From: Cryptomeria japonica
Taxonomy: Eukaryota; Streptophyta; Pinopsida; Cupressales; Cupressaceae
Length of the DNA: 64,000 nucleotides
Assembly: GCF_030272615.1 (NCBI RefSeq)
Contig: NC_081408.1
Span: 308,402,450 to 308,466,449 of the forward strand
Direction: 5' to 3'
Part shown: positions 37,268-50,944 of the stretch, one piece after another
How positions within the stretch are numbered: position 1 is the stretch's first letter
Layout: the number at the start of each line of letters is the position of its first letter
Notes under the pieces: model-generated
Databases searched by the model: none
Seen by the model: only the letters and a program-made list of their open reading frames with translations
What the model was told of the DNA's origin: nothing
Made by a program: the position numbers and the translations under genes

Positions 37268-38343
37268 TGTGTGTGTAAAAAAGTGGAATAAGTATCTGTA
37301 AGCTGCAAGACACAACACTTCAATTAAGTCATTATATGTATGGTTAGACAAATATAAGCATGAATAATAAAACCATAACTAATTGACCCATTGCCTTCTA
37401 AAAGATGCGAGTATAAGATTGCTCTTAGATTTGTATAAGCAATATCAGTGACTAGACTACACCAAGACGAAGGATATAATCTATATGAGCATGATATTAA
37501 GCTAAATGGATGCAAGATGCTAGATGGATGAATAGTTCAAGCAATATGGATTCAAGCAATCATGAAATATGCAAAAAAAAATTAAACTAAGATGCAATAA
37601 TCTCAAAAAGCAAGCACTATATATTCAATGACTCTAGAGCAAAAAGTGTATAATAATAAATCTCCAGGGTGTTTTGAATGAGAGCTGAAGGTTTAATTTA
37701 TAGAAATTCACAAGAGAGACCAAGAAAAAGCACAATTTAGGATTAATTGAAATAATTGAGAAATCAGATTCAGTTAACCTTGAGATAGATTCCAATTATA
37801 GTTTAATTGAAATGCATTTAGATTAGAAGTTTGAGTTTGCATTAGCGATATAATTAATTAATTCCATGCACTTGAGATAAAAATAGGTAATTATTTGATT
37901 TATTCAAGAAAAGAGTCTCATCAATGCAACTGAACTTCTTTTTCTCAAAAGCTTTGAGTTCCAATTTTAGAGAATGAAATAATATCTCAAGTTGATTTCT
38001 CTTTCAATTCAATTCTTTTATTTTATTTTCAATTTAACTCTTGCTTTGCATATTGATTCCTCTTTTGTGATAAATTAATTCCTTTTTTATAATTAATGGC
38101 AAATTTATTAATTAATTAAATATGCTAGGATATTTAATCAATTAAATAGAATAATTGATCAAAATGATTTTCTTATAAATATTTAATTAATATAGAATAA
38201 TTCACTTGCCATGTGACATTTAATGATTGAAGAATTAATTAATTGTGTGCTCAAAGTTGATTTAATTGCCTTTGGTTAGGACCTTGGTGATGTTGTCGAG
38301 ATTAGGGGCCCATGGTTTAGATGACCAATTTTAGGGTATTACA
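37268..38343 (-). repeat. 5' LTR of element 2
   Basis: 1,076 bp, TGTAATACCC...ACACACACA on the minus strand. TATAAATT at 37702-37695. It matches 16681-17480 over most of its length and is followed by the PBS. Confidence 0.85.
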
Positions 38344-41300
38344 CAGTGTTGGATCTTGCATGACCTCCATTCTTGTCCATATGAGAGAATGCTTAGTCTC
38401 GTATAGTTCCATCCTGGTGTAGTCACCGATTAGGAGGGACCTCAAAGAGATATATCTGGAACGGGAAGCAAGAGTAAACACAACGAAAACAGGAGGATAT
38501 GATGGAGGCAATGTAGTAATGAATATATAAGATCATAAAAATTATTTGCAAGCAACTGATAACATTCATGTTACAAGATTTGGTTCACTGGCCTGCTACA
38601 AACATGCTAAATTACAGAATAGGTCACTCTTAGACCTCTAAATCTTAAGATCTCTCTATTTTGTTCTATCTAACTGATTTCTAATGCTCAATTATAATGA
38701 TTTATATGATCCAAGGAGATTCGATCGGCCAAAAGGGGATCAAATGCCAAAGAACAAGATCAAACATCTAAAACCAACAGGTCGACCTCCGCCAAAGAGA
38801 TTCCTCTGAAAAATCCAAAGGATGAAGTGTGGATCAAAGGGAAGGTCGGCCACACACCAAGGAACATTGGAATCAACAAACTGGGCTCCGAAATCTATGA
38901 AAAGGATCTGGAAGATTCACCATTGTAAATAGGTCCAAACGGTTCCGGTGCCAGAAAACTATCTCAGAATCCAAAATCGATAATTTGCCACAAAATTATC
39001 CAAATACTCTACGGTTTAGGAATAAGGAAGATGATCATGTCCTCAAGCAAAATCCAAATCCACAAGATTCGATGAGCCAATGCAAGAAAATACTGAAAGA
39101 AATGTTGAAACTGCAAAACAAAAAATAAACTGGAAAAGAAATATTTTTAGTTGATGCAAGATTGCCAAGAACCAGGGATGCTCCTGCATCACATCCCTTT
39201 GTGCACACACAATCACACTCCCTTGATTTCACTCTAGAATCTAATGCCCTGTGTAGTCTTGATTGGAGACCCTTAATGGATTCATGGACTTGGCATCTCC
39301 TATCATTGATGTTGTATTGTATTCTTGTATGTCATTGTATGCACCGTGCATTGCATCTATGTGAGCCTACTATCTCCCTTGTGTGCATTGTTTTATTGTA
39401 TGAGCCATGTGACTATTTACATGAGCATGGTGGGGTGGACCTAAGGATTTTACATTATCAGATGGTGTTGCAAACCACCATTGGGGACTAGTCGACTTGG
39501 TTCGAGATCAGCATTGGAGAGCTCTTCCATCTTCCTCAACATTAGTCCTTCTTCATTCATTCTTTCTTGCAAAGTTGTAATCTATTATATTATTAAATAA
39601 GAATTGTAAGAATTGATGATATGTATATTAAATAATCCAAGAGGAGAATGATTTAATTGAACTATAATGATATGGATTAGTATAGATTTGTGTGCTCTAA
39701 TATTGGAACAAGGCACAAACTATGAGTCTTTATGCCTATCAATTCTTAATACAATATGGATATGTGGTAGGAACACTTGAATTGGTGTTCTAAAATAAAC
39801 ATAGATGTGTCTTGAGTAGACACTAAGGTGGACATGGTCATCTGCTAAGGTTTTCATGTGTTCCTAGTTCGTTATGGACTAGTTTTGGTTTGGAGTCATT
39901 CTAAATGCATTTGGGACAACCCAAAAGGTGTCCCAAAGTGTGACACTATGTTTTTTTAGATGTTTTGGACATCTCAAAGAGATTTGGTATTGTTTTAGGG
40001 AATTTTAGTGTGTATTGAGTGCATTCAGGGTCCACCTAAATCCCAACTAGTCCCATAGGTTTCTCCTAGTGACCCGAAGATGTTTTTCTTGTCTTGTCTT
40101 CACACCTTTTCATAAAAAATTTATTCAAGTGTTGTAAGGATATTTTTACTTCATCAATAGTTTTGGGGTGTCTGTGAGTCTAACTTGTCCATTCAAGAAT
40201 CTCACTAATCAGGACAAATGCACGCCTTAGAGGACGCCACCATGAGTCTTCAAGTTCAGAGGACACCATCATGTATCAAGGACACTATCACAAGTTGAGA
40301 AAACTGGTGTGGGGCACTAGTATCCTCCATCCATATAGGTATTATTTTTGGTCACCTATGTCTAATTTGGGTGATTGAGTCTTCTAATTATGTTCATTAG
40401 GGTTTTCCTTGGATCTCATTTTGACTTTGTTTTAGATGTGTTACAAAGCTAGTGATGTCGAGGAACCCTCAATGGTGCTTTGAGTTAGTTTTGAGTGAGT
40501 TTAGAGGGTTTGGGTGGAATCTATGTTCGATTAGGTATTTGTTAGATCTCATAAATGACACCTAGGGCCTAGTAGATGGTCTCATTTTTTTAATCAGGAC
40601 TTGTAACCTTGGGAATGGTCTTGTGTGACAATAATAACCTCAAAAAAAATTCTTAGTATTTTGGAGACCTTTCCTCATGTACAATTGAAGTTAAAGGTGT
40701 TTAGTCTTTTGCATGTGCATTATTCGATAATGAAAAGTTGACCTATTATTGGGGTTTGAGCTCAGTATTCATTATGATATGTATGTTTATACTTACATTT
40801 TTTATTTTTTAAAATATGTAATTCTATGTGTATTTTTTTATATCCTCTAGGGTTCCTTGGTGGGGTACTTCAATAACACCTTAAAGGAGATTGTTGGATC
40901 ATTAGGGTTAAGTTATTTAAGATAAACTTCATGCATTGACAATTAATCTAAAAAATATTTTATTATGGCTATAAGTGATGCTTTTTTCAACCTTTATATT
41001 GTGGGTTCATATGTTTTATCCTCAGCCTTTGTACACGTTCATTATTGATGCTTTGGTCTCATTTCTCAATGTGCATTCATGGTGACCCGGTTCATAAAAT
41101 AATTCATAAAGATCGAGAGCCTACTATGTTTTTTCATACCCAAATTTTATTGAGGACATTAATGAGAAAAAATATGGCCAATATTTTTTACAATAGCAAT
41201 TTTAATATAACCTTTCCATAATGTGCACACACCAAGGATGTTGTCAAACATGACAATATTGCACAAAAGTAAACTTTGAAGAGTTTAATTCATTATGAGA

Positions 41301-43520
41301 TAACTCACCATGAGGAGTAAGATGAGAGATAGAGTCTCACCTATGTTGGTAATAGGGTACTCTTCAACTATCAACTAGATATGCAAAAGCAAGGACTAAA
41401 ACACAAAAGATACAATTCCTTAAAAATGAAACACATATTGTAATGTAGGAAAGTTGGTTTCACCAGTCTAAACATGCAAACTAGGAATCAAACCTAATCC
41501 CATAAATTATATTGGGGAACAACTAAATTTAAAACCTATTGGTGAGAGTTAGGCATTTGATTGATTGATAATCTTATTGTTTGATCTAATTGAATGAGAT
41601 AAATGTAAAGATCTAGGCTAAAAGGTACAAAATAGACAATACACAACATAAATAAGAAAATGTAGATTTAGAAATGAACTAATAAGTACAAAAATAGAAA
41701 GGGGATGTGGAGAGGAACCTATGGCAAAAATATGAGCTAAAACTGGGTGGACACTGTTGCTAGGTTCCCTTGTCCAACTAATGAATCACTAAGCACTAAG
41801 ACTAGATTTGGGACTCTAAAACTCTGCACTTGTCTCTAGCCAAATTTGAGCCTAAATTGGGAGGACACAAATGATAGGCACCCTAGTCCTAGTGGATAAA
41901 GATGCTAGGCACCCTTGTCCAGATGTTTATTTAGAAAATTTGTAGTGCTTCTCTATCTCTAGGTCTTGAGCACTTTTTTGTCTTTTGCCTCTGTTGAAAA
42001 ACTGTAGCTAAACTTGTATCTATATAGAAGAGGAGAAAAATGGTGTTTGGGGCTATATAAGGGTTTGCCTTAGTCAAACCTCAAGTTGGGACTCAATCCT
42101 ACAACACTGATGAATTGAAAATAGAAATTTGAATAGAAATTCTCAATTAAAATGATTATACCTTGAATTGATGGTGCAATGTTCTTAGCATAATTCCTCC
42201 ATGTGTTGATGTAATAACATGATAAATCATGATAAAAACCATCATGAAAACATAAATGAAGATGCCTTGTTGTAGCTTATTTCTCCTTAGACTCTGATAT
42301 GCTCTTAGAAATGAATAATTTATCTTGAATTGAAATGATAGCATAATGATGAGATGATATGAAAATGAATAAGGAGTGTTGTCTTATATTGGTACCCAAA
42401 AGTAAAATCACCCTTTGTTTGACTTAAAGTAACTTTTTTTTGCATTGAAGATAATTGTGGAAATGTGAAGACCAACTCTTTAACCTCCCAAAATTTTGGG
42501 CAAAAAGCATCAAACAAAGATGCTAGATAGTAGTGTCCCCAAAAAATAGGCCTGAAATATTAATGTCACAAGATAATAGGATCTTAATTTTAGAACTATA
42601 ATTTATATGAAAAGTTATGGTGTTTAAGTAGTGGAAAACTTGTTTTGAAATTTGAAATAGGATAGGACTTATAATGAATTAAACTAATAAAAGATAAAGG
42701 GCACAATTTAAATAAGGGCCCAAATAATAAAGTGTTGATGTATAAAAGTGAAATTTGGACTAAATATTAAGTTAAATCAATAAAAGGTTCTATAATGTGT
42801 AGAGGAATTCGAAATACTGAAATGAATGCTAGGAGAGTGTGAAATTGGACTCCATAATTAAAGGAGTACAATTTACAATGTTACACATATAAATAAGTAG
42901 GTCATTCCATCATCCAAATTATAAGAACATGCATCAAAAAAGAATGAGATTACATTTAAAATTTTATTTGCATTCCCTCTTCCTAACAACTTCATTCATA
43001 TAATATATATTGTGAACTACACTTATCCTTTGTCTTTCCAAACCACTTCCCTAACCCTCACACTATTCACCAATCCACATATATACATCCCTCTTCCACC
43101 CATACTTCTCACTACTTTATATTTTTCTCCATCTTCCCAACCTCCTCGTTACCCCTTCCATTCCTCTCATTCCACCCCCTTCCCCACTTACCAAATACAT
43201 CCTTCCTAAATACCCTTCACCCCACTTTGTATTTCCACTTCTACTCTCCCAATTGCACAACAAAATAACCTAGTCAAAATACCCAGTGACACAATAACCC
43301 ATGTAAAAACAACCCCACACTATTATGACCCAAGGTGAAAATAACCCCCAATAAAAATAACCCATTGATAGATATCCCTGTAAGATTATAGAGGAAGGAA
43401 AATAATATTTACAAATTGCATGTATGTTGCCAAAAAAACCGTATTATTCAATTTTTCAGTTATAGTGCCAAATTATGAGTGATACCTCTTAAAAAATTGA
43501 AATGTGAGGGTTGTCATAAC
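38344..43520. other. Unassigned AT-rich DNA
   Basis: No LTR pair, PBS, recognisable protein or RNA gene found. Open frames are short and without motifs (for example 39162-39491). Probably old, unrecognisable transposon sequence. Confidence 0.5.
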
Positions 43521-43544
43521 CATCAGCTAGTCTTTTTAGTATTT

Positions 43545-44187
43545 TTAGTGTTTCTTTGAGATCCCGATATTTCTTCTTGCTTGGTTGCCCAGTGCATCCA
43601 ACTATATATTTCTCTTTTATTATCTTGGAAACCCTACTATTTTTTCACTGCTTTGATGAATTTCCAAACTAAGTTGTGCAATGCTTGAAGCAATTCACTA
43701 AATCCTCTATGACATCCCTCAATAGCATTATTGGTTTTGGGAAGATCATCCTGAATAGCCAAACAAAAATTCCACATTGCTATTAGAAACTTGGGTGATC
43801 ATTTGTTGCCTCTTCTGGTTAGTTTGCCAATTCAAGTGTCTTCAAAATAATTAATCATGCCTTGTAAATTCTCCTCATGTTCTATATAATAAGGAGATTG
43901 TAGGAGTGTTTCAAATGCATCAATTACGTCTATTTGAGGCACAAAATCTAATGCAACAAGTTTCTTGATCTCAAATGCAAAGACTTCATCGACACTGTAA
44001 CATGTTTTTAGACCTTCTTCTTGAACTTTCCTCCACAATTATTGAGAGAAATGGAAAAAAATATCCTTAGATATCAACATTTGGAAAAATTTTAAACATA
44101 GCTCCCATGAAACCTAATTCAAAATCAATAAGTATACTTTTCGGGTTTAGATCAGGTTGAAGTTTTTTTAATTCTACAAGCACTTGT
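43545..44187 (-). pseudogene. Mutator-like (MULE) transposase relic
   Basis: Reading the minus strand with one frameshift and several stops: LQPDLNPKSILIDFELGFM, then WRKVQEEGLKTCYSVDEVFA, GMINYFEDT, then LPKTNNAIEGCHRGFSELLQ and VWKFIKAVKK. The order DFE..., W(R)K, YFEDT, TNN(A)(V/I)E(G)xH matches the C-terminal half of MULE-type transposases with the conserved TNNxxE-H block. It is interrupted at 44188 by a TG-starting sequence. Confidence 0.6.
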
Positions 44188-45700
44188 GTAACGCCTCGCC
44201 AAGGAAACGAGAGAAATTACAACTAATTACTAGAATAACATAGATTTTTTTTTTTAATTACATAATACATTAAACAATCTTTCAACTCGACACATTACAT
44301 GTTGTTATCAATACAACACAATGATAATCTATTATATTATTTAGCAGAAGACTTTTAAACACTATTCATACATTTTCCTATGTGGGTTCCCTAACATCTC
44401 TACTAGCAACACATCTAAACGTGAACTAAATAACATAAGGACAATTCAATGAAGATACTATCATTTCATATCATTACATCACCAACATTAATCAACTATA
44501 ACTAGGTACATTCTTATTACCAAAATAAATGAACATCCTTGCATTACCTCCCATGGCCTAACATTAAACATTCATCACTTCATTTTAAGCACCAAATTAA
44601 ATATTTCTAAGGTAGTCTTTCAACATGAAGTAAGATCATTTTAACCATCACATAATTTCATTCTCCAAAATGTAATTTCATCATTACAAGTTAATCAAAT
44701 ACAATAGTCCTAATAGAATCACCTCCTTAAGGAGTGTTCTAAATTATACAATATCAAGTACAATTCCAATTATGTTTATAATTACATTTTTAAATATGTT
44801 TGCTTCTAGAAGATACATAACAAATAAAAACATAATGGTAGATCATCTCACAATTGAAATACGAAGACACTGAAAAACACATGGTAAAGATCCATCTAGC
44901 CGCACACGAGCAAGTTCACCAAAATATTCCCCATGGGTAAAAAAGAAACACCTCCCAACCATGTGGAACTCTTAGGCCCACCCCCCATGGTAGGGGATAG
45001 AAACAAGGCCCAAAAAAAAAAACAAGAAGGCTGGGGAAAATAAGACTACTCACAAACACACACAAGTCCACATCCAAGGGAACACAAGACATGAACAAAA
45101 ACAAAAATACAACAACTAGGACACTTTAGAGGCCGACAACCAAACAAGATAGGATACTAAAGTACATGAAGGGAAGAGTGTCATCACATAGCCTCAACAT
45201 GGGTTACCCTAGTAGTTTATCCCTCTCCAAACATCAGACCCCGACCCCCATTTGAGAGCTCATGTGGAATTGATCGATCCTTTCATGAAGACGAGGAAGT
45301 ATGATCATGCCAACTCCAATGTCCCATGGACAGACATGCATCTAGCTCCAACATCCTGTGGATGGATAGGCCTTTCCAATCCCATCCTATGTCTAAACAA
45401 GCATATAATTCCATGGGTGGGGCACCATAAAATTATCTTATTAATGTTTAATCCCACCCCAAAATTTTAATTAAGGTTATCACTTGTATTACACAACTCT
45501 CTGATGAGTTACCTTGGCAGCCACTTTGGGCCCCAACCCCCATTGAGAGCCACTCCCCCTTAGTGCATCTTGTTATTCTTACCTTTAAGGCTCAAATAAG
45601 GAAATCATTAGCATCATAATCACACGAGTAGCATTCATGAATCCATCCCCAATGGACAAAACATATAATTAGAAATGGGACTTCCATAAGTCCCTACTTA
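44188..45700. other. Candidate LTR-like insertion in the MULE relic
   Basis: Starts TGTAACGCCTCGCC, typical of gypsy LTR starts. CACTTG occurs just before it (44182-44187) and again at 45481-45486, which could be a target duplication. The right end is ambiguous: TTATCA at 45482 or GTATTACA at 45493. A CCCCGACCCCCATTTGAGAG-like phrase recurs beyond it near 45527. No coding motif. Confidence 0.35.
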
Positions 45701-45711
45701 TTGAATATTTG

Positions 45712-46611
45712 GGCAACTGAGAGGGGTGGTGAATCAATTGACAACAAATTTAACAATTTTAACCTTAACACACAGATATTTTAAGCAGAATTAGCACAAA
45801 TAAGAAACACATGCAAAATTCAAATCAAGCACAAGAAACACCAAAATTTATGTGGAAAACCCAAGAAGGGAAAAAAAACATGGAGAATGCTTATTTTTAA
45901 TATAAAAATACCAATTAAGATGATTTTTACAATGGGTGGCTCACTGCCAATGTGCTCACTACTAGTGGGCTCATTACCTTGAAAGGCTCAGTGCCAATAT
46001 GATTACTACAGATGGTCTCATTGCCCTGAAAGGCTGACTGTCGAAGAAGAAAGAAAGATAAAGAGAATCCACCACAAGAAAAACACAGTCTGTACTGTCA
46101 AAACTGCTTTTGGTAAATATCTCACACAATCACTGGATTCCTTCAATATGGCATGTCTTCAACACATAAAGCCATACATAGAATTATCAAATCAAGCTCC
46201 TATGTATACTATCTCTAGAAATTATAATTTTCAATGTCGGTTGAGACAGGGATCTAAAATAGGTCTCCACTAAACATTCTAGTGGTGGCAAGGAATGAAA
46301 AGTGAACCATATCACTTTTCCTCGTCGAACACATCAACACGCTATATACATCACCAAGTTCGGACCTAAAATGCATCTATACACTATGCATTATCAATAT
46401 ATGGTCTAAGGCCTCAAGCTCCGGATCACGCCAGACCCAAACATAATACATAAAAACATCTTCTGAGATATCAAATGCATCTGGTGAAACTGGGAAACCT
46501 TCAACTGTACAATATACCTAAATCAAACACTTCTTCTCATCATACCACATCCAAACTTAATCTAGACCAAAAGATTTGACATCAATGACAACACATAATG
46601 CAATTCTAACA
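45712..46611 (-). repeat. 3' LTR of the copia element
   Basis: 900 bp, TGTTAGAATTGCATTATG... on the minus strand. The distal end (GGGCAACTGAGAGG on the plus strand) recurs at 52548-52561 in another LTR fragment. Confidence 0.75.
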
Positions 46612-46623
46612 ATCTCCCCCTTT
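46612..46623 (-). promoter_or_regulatory. Polypurine tract of the copia element
   Basis: AAAGGGGGAGAT on the minus strand directly before the LTR, the common plant copia PPT. Confidence 0.8.
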
Positions 46624-46892
46624 GTCATTGACGACAACATCCATCAACAATAATATGAAAAAAGAAAGATCACCATTGAGTGCACAACCATCTCTCTCTC
46701 CCCCTTTGACAATAATGACAAAGGTGGTCAAAACTCCCCTTGAGAAACTCACTCTTGCTCCCGCTGAGGAGGAAGCACATCAACATCAATCCAGAAAAGA
46801 ATGTACATGCTTCTCACTAGACCAATGCGAACCTGAAATACACATTAGTTGAAACTAGTAGGGGTAATACCCCTAACTTCTATCAGAGATAC

Positions 46893-49805
46893 TCAAAGGT
46901 ATCTTTGCACAAAGCCTTTATGAAAATATCTACGATTTGTTCTTTTGTGGGCACATACTGGTCTGACCTCATTATCTAGAACTTTCTCCCTCAAGATGTG
47001 ATACCTAATGGATATATGCTTTGTTCTGGAATGTTGTATCAGATTCTTGAAAATGTTTATTGCACTAGTATTATCACACATGATTGGAATGGGGTCATCA
47101 AATTTCATACCAATGTCCTTCAAAGTCTACTTCATCCATAAAATTTGAGTGCAACAAGAAGATGTTGCAATGTACTCTACCTCTGTCGTAGATAAGGACA
47201 CAAAATCTTGCTTTTTGCTTGACCAAGAAACTAACTAGAAGCCAAGAAAGAATGCTCCTCAACTTGTGCTTTTTATGTCATCAACACTTCTAGCCCAATC
47301 TACATCTATGAGCTTAAAACCTGAATTTTTGGGATACCATAGACCAAAGTCTTTTGTACCTTTAAGATATCTAAAAATCCTTTTTACTGCCACAACATGT
47401 GATTCTTTTGGTTCTTGTTGAAACCTTGTTACCAAGCATACTGCATACATGATATCCAGTCTGGAAACAACCAAATATAACAGTCCTCCAATCATTGACC
47501 TATATCGACTTGCATCTACCTTAGGTGATTTATCATCCTTAGTTAACCTACATCTGATAGTCATAGGTGTACATATCAATTTTTAATTATCCAACCCAAA
47601 CTTATTCAACAATTCTTTGACATACTTAGACAGAGAAATGAAAATTACTTTATCATTCTGATTAACTTGCAATCCAAGGAAAAATTCAACTTACCGATCA
47701 TGGACATCTCAAATTCTTTCTGCATCTCAACAACAAATTTTCTGCACATATATTTATTTCCTCCAAAGAATATATCATCAACATACACTACCACAATCAG
47801 AATTTTACCTGATTCTATCTTGAAGTACAAGTTACTGTCTGCTAAATCCTTCTAAAACTCTTGATCAGTTAGATACTTGTCTAACCTCCCATACGAAGCT
47901 CTAGGAGCTTGTTTTAGTCCATACAAAGCCTTTTTTAATCTGCAAACAATGTTGGGATTATCCTTCAACTTCAATCCTTTTTAGTTGTTCAATGTTAACT
48001 TCTTCTTTTAATTCTCCATTCAGAAAACTTGATTTCACATATATCTGATAAACCTTGAAATCTTTGAATGTTGCAAATCCTAGGAACATCTGGATTGCCT
48101 CCATTTTTGCAACCGGGGCATAAGTTTCATCAAAGTCAATGACTTCAATCTGAGTGTATCCTTTGCAAACCAACCTTGCTTTATTCCTTACTACATTTCC
48201 ATCTTCATCCAGCTTGTTTCAGAATACCCATTTAGTACTGATTGCATTCTTGTTTTCTGGCCTGCTGATTAATTCCCATGTCTGGTTTTTCTCAATCTGA
48301 TCTAGTTCCTCTTTCATTGCCTTCATCTAGTTCTGATCTTTGTAGGCTTCTTCTATTGTCTTTGGCTTAGTTTCAAATAGAAAATACAAAAAGACTTGTT
48401 CTTGTGCTGCTTTGCTTCTTGTGATAAGTCCTTTGCTCTTGTCTCCGATGATCTATTCTTCTAAGTGATTCTTTTTGACATACCTTGGATTCTTGGATGT
48501 AGATGTTAGAGCATCTTGATCATTCTTTTCTTCACTCCTGGTTTCATCCTTCCTTTCCTTTTCTCTAAACTCATCTAAGTCATATCTTGCTATAATTTCT
48601 GACTCTTTTGAAGTATTCTCATCAACTTTTATACTTGCACTTTCAACAAACTTATTCAATCTTTTGTTAAAACATCAATATGCCTTACTCTTTGTTGAGT
48701 AACCCAGGAATATGCCTTCATTTGATCCACTGTCAAACTTTCCAAGATTATCTTCATCTCTCCTAATATAGCACTTGCTTCCAAAACTTTGAAATATTTG
48801 AGTGTCTGAGTTCTGTCATACTTCCTAAGATATGAAATTTTGTTGAGTGTGTACGTTGTTGTATGAATTGCTTCTTTCCAATAGACTTCAAGTAACTCTG
48901 CACCTTTTATCATGGTTCTGGCTACTTCTTGTATAGTTTAGTTCAATCTTTCTACTATATTGTTCTCTTGAGGTGTCCGAGGGGCTGATAACTATCTTTT
49001 GATGCCATCCTTTTCACAAAAGTCATTGAACTCATCCAAGATGAATTTTCCTCCTATGTCAGACCTTAAACATTTGATTTTTCTGCCAACTTCATTCTCA
49101 ACTTTTGCCTTGAATATCTTGAAATTTTCTAATGCTTCATATTTTTCTCTGAGAAATGCAACCCAAGTCATTCTAGAATAATCATCAATCAATAACATGA
49201 AATACCTATCATCTTGTAGGCTTCTTGTCTAGGTTGGACCATGAAGATTTGTGTGAACCAAATCTAGTAATCTGGGGGACGAGTACTCATTTCCTCTAAA
49301 TTTTCCTGCAGATATTGTTCTTTGATTCAAACAATTTGGGAAAATCTCTTACTGCACTCTTTGAATTGATATGTACCAAGTTATCAAAGTTAATATGGCA
49401 CATCCTCTGGTGCCATAGCCAGTTGTCACTAGGTTGTGATATCAAGAAATGTTTTGTAGCTCCTTCCAACAGGTACATGTTTCTATTTGTCCTTCTTCTA
49501 GCTACAATAATCATTTTGGAATCCTTTTGGATCTCACATCCATTGTCTTGAAAGATGACATTGTATCCATTTTTGTCTTTCCGACACTTAAAAGATTATG
49601 ATGCAAACCCTTCGCATAATAAACATTGTTAGTGCTATGCTTTCCATCAAAGATAATTAAACCAATACAAATGATTTGTATTGTTTGATCATCTCCAAAT
49701 CTAACTGAACTTCCATCATACCTTTCAAGTTTTATGAATTCATGATAATGGTCCTTCTTCTTCACAATTAAAAAATTCTTATAGTAGTTATAATAGAATC
49801 TCAAA
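46893..49805 (-). pseudogene. copia pol: pre-integrase, integrase, RT, RNase H
   Basis: Minus-strand order: RYDGSSVRFGDD, VYYAKGLHHNLLSVG (protease/pre-integrase), HQRMCHINFDNLV (zinc-binding), LLIDDYSRMTWVAFL with SDIGGKF (integrase core), then DETYAPVAKMEAIQMFLGFA and FLNGELKEEV (RT), YVDDIFFG, DIMYAVCLVTRFQQEPKESH and CDNTSAINIFKN (RNase H). The first RT Asp (usual QMDVKSAFLNG) is Tyr in QIYVKSSFLNG. The sequence is split into nine open pieces by stops and shifts. Confidence 0.9.
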
Positions 49806-50944
49806 ACAAGGTTATAGTGGACAAGGAATTGGAAAATATGAACATGGAATCAAAGTCCTTATAAATACTCCTTCATAAGCTAGAGGAAATCCTCATCATT
49901 CAGCTATGGATGATCTCCATAAAGTTCAAAGGTTTAAGGATTATCTTGTAAAACATAAACTCTATCGTCCATCTAAACATGCAACCCTGTAAGGGAAAAA
50001 CCATGGTGGGAAACCTTACCCACAATCAGATGATACTACTGCAGATAGTATGTGTGTACAAATGGGGTCTGCACATGCAGAAAGGCCAATTGCCTAGAGC
50101 TCAGTGTTCAATCACAAAATGGGAGTCACACTGACTACAATTAGATGGTTAAATCCAATGATAATGTACTGCTCAAAATAGCATCTTCATATGTTGGATT
50201 CAATACCGGTTAAGCTCTAATTGTCTTCTTCATACCTTCCTTGAATCTTCAAATGATGTCTGCGTGTATAACTCTGCTTATATTCACATATACCTTTTTA
50301 AAATCCTTTTTCACACTCCTCTACATAATATCACAAATGAGATCTTACATATATACCTAAATCTAAGACCAAATGATGTCTTCAACATAACCAAGTAATC
50401 TCCAAATGGTAACAAATCATCCTCAATGCCAGTGAAAAATATAACCTGCCGGTGAATCGGATTACGGTGACTGTGCATAAGTCACTGAACATGTTGGTGA
50501 ACATAACCAAAGATATCCAGATGAATAAGTGTTGACAAGTGTTGACATAAATGACAAAACCAATGCAACACATCCATAATATCAACAATACAAGGACCCA
50601 TTGATAATGGAACTCTCAAGGTAATAGAAAACAATCCTTCTCCTTCTATCACACCTTGTCCTACATCTCAATAGACAAGACCTATCCCTATTGACAATAA
50701 AGATAACTTAGCTACAAGAGCCTTCTGGAGATTGAAGTATGATAAGTATGTTGTTTTTCCTTTAATACGATATAACAATAAGAATAAAGAAGGTGATGAG
50801 TATTGTCTTTTTCATTGTTGTTATTCTCATTCTCTTGGAAATTGTAAAGCTTTTCAAAAATTTGTTCAAGACCAATATGATCGAGCTCACATAGCCCTTA
50901 TAACTGATCTTGCAATTTGTTTTGGTGAAGAGGTGGTGACTTAG
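49806..50944 (+). pseudogene. Gypsy-like relic with G-patch and zinc-finger remnants, split by a copia LTR
   Basis: Plus strand, 49806 onward: YSGQGIGKYEHGIKVLINT, a G-patch-like segment, continuing to about 49985. After the LTR fragment, 50600-50943 reads RAFWRLKYDKYVV and then CLFHCCYSHSLGNCKAFQKF, a C-X2-H...H-X4-C finger, ending IALITDLAICFGEEVVT. The order (G-patch before finger) is the reverse of elements 1 and 2. Probably two pieces of one old element, but not certain. Confidence 0.4.
49988..50587 (-). repeat. Copia LTR fragment (solo or truncated)
   Basis: Begins TGTTGATATTATGGATGTG at 50587 on the minus strand. It shares GAGCTCTAGGCA-TTGGCC and CTGCATGTGCAG with the LTRs at 54769 and 61342. 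The far end stops inside the homologous region (at GGTTTTTCCC) and no target duplication is visible, so it is truncated. Confidence 0.65.

Larger units (their letters stand above)
16681..38343 (-). mobile_element. Ty3/gypsy (Tat-like) retrotransposon 2 with antisense PMD gene
   Basis: Minus-strand order: 5' LTR 38343-37268, PBS 37263-37246, long leader with repeats, gag, protease, G-patch, RT, two RNase H modules, integrase, antisense PMD gene (plus strand), PPT 17495-17481 and 3' LTR from 17480. The 3' LTR is cut at 16681 by a copia LTR fragment, so target duplications cannot be compared. Without the 4.66-kb insertion at 20496-25156 the element is about 17 kb. Gag-pol from 35036 to about 29484 is a single frame broken only by stops. 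Two frameshifts occur later. Confidence 0.85.
45712..49805 (-). mobile_element. Ty1/copia retrotransposon, 5'-truncated
   Basis: 3' LTR, PPT and a decayed pol are present on the minus strand. Gag and the 5' LTR are missing: copia similarity stops between about 49740 and 49805, where a different, plus-strand relic begins. Confidence 0.85.

Noticed and set aside
16681-38343. The two direct copies at 16681 and 37268 as an unrelated dispersed repeat
   Set aside because: The PBS next to one copy and PPT next to the other, with gag-pol between them in the matching orientation, show they are the LTR pair of one element.
39162-39491. 109-codon ORF in unassigned DNA
   Set aside because: No motif, no neighbouring exons, and the surrounding 5 kb has no other coding signal.
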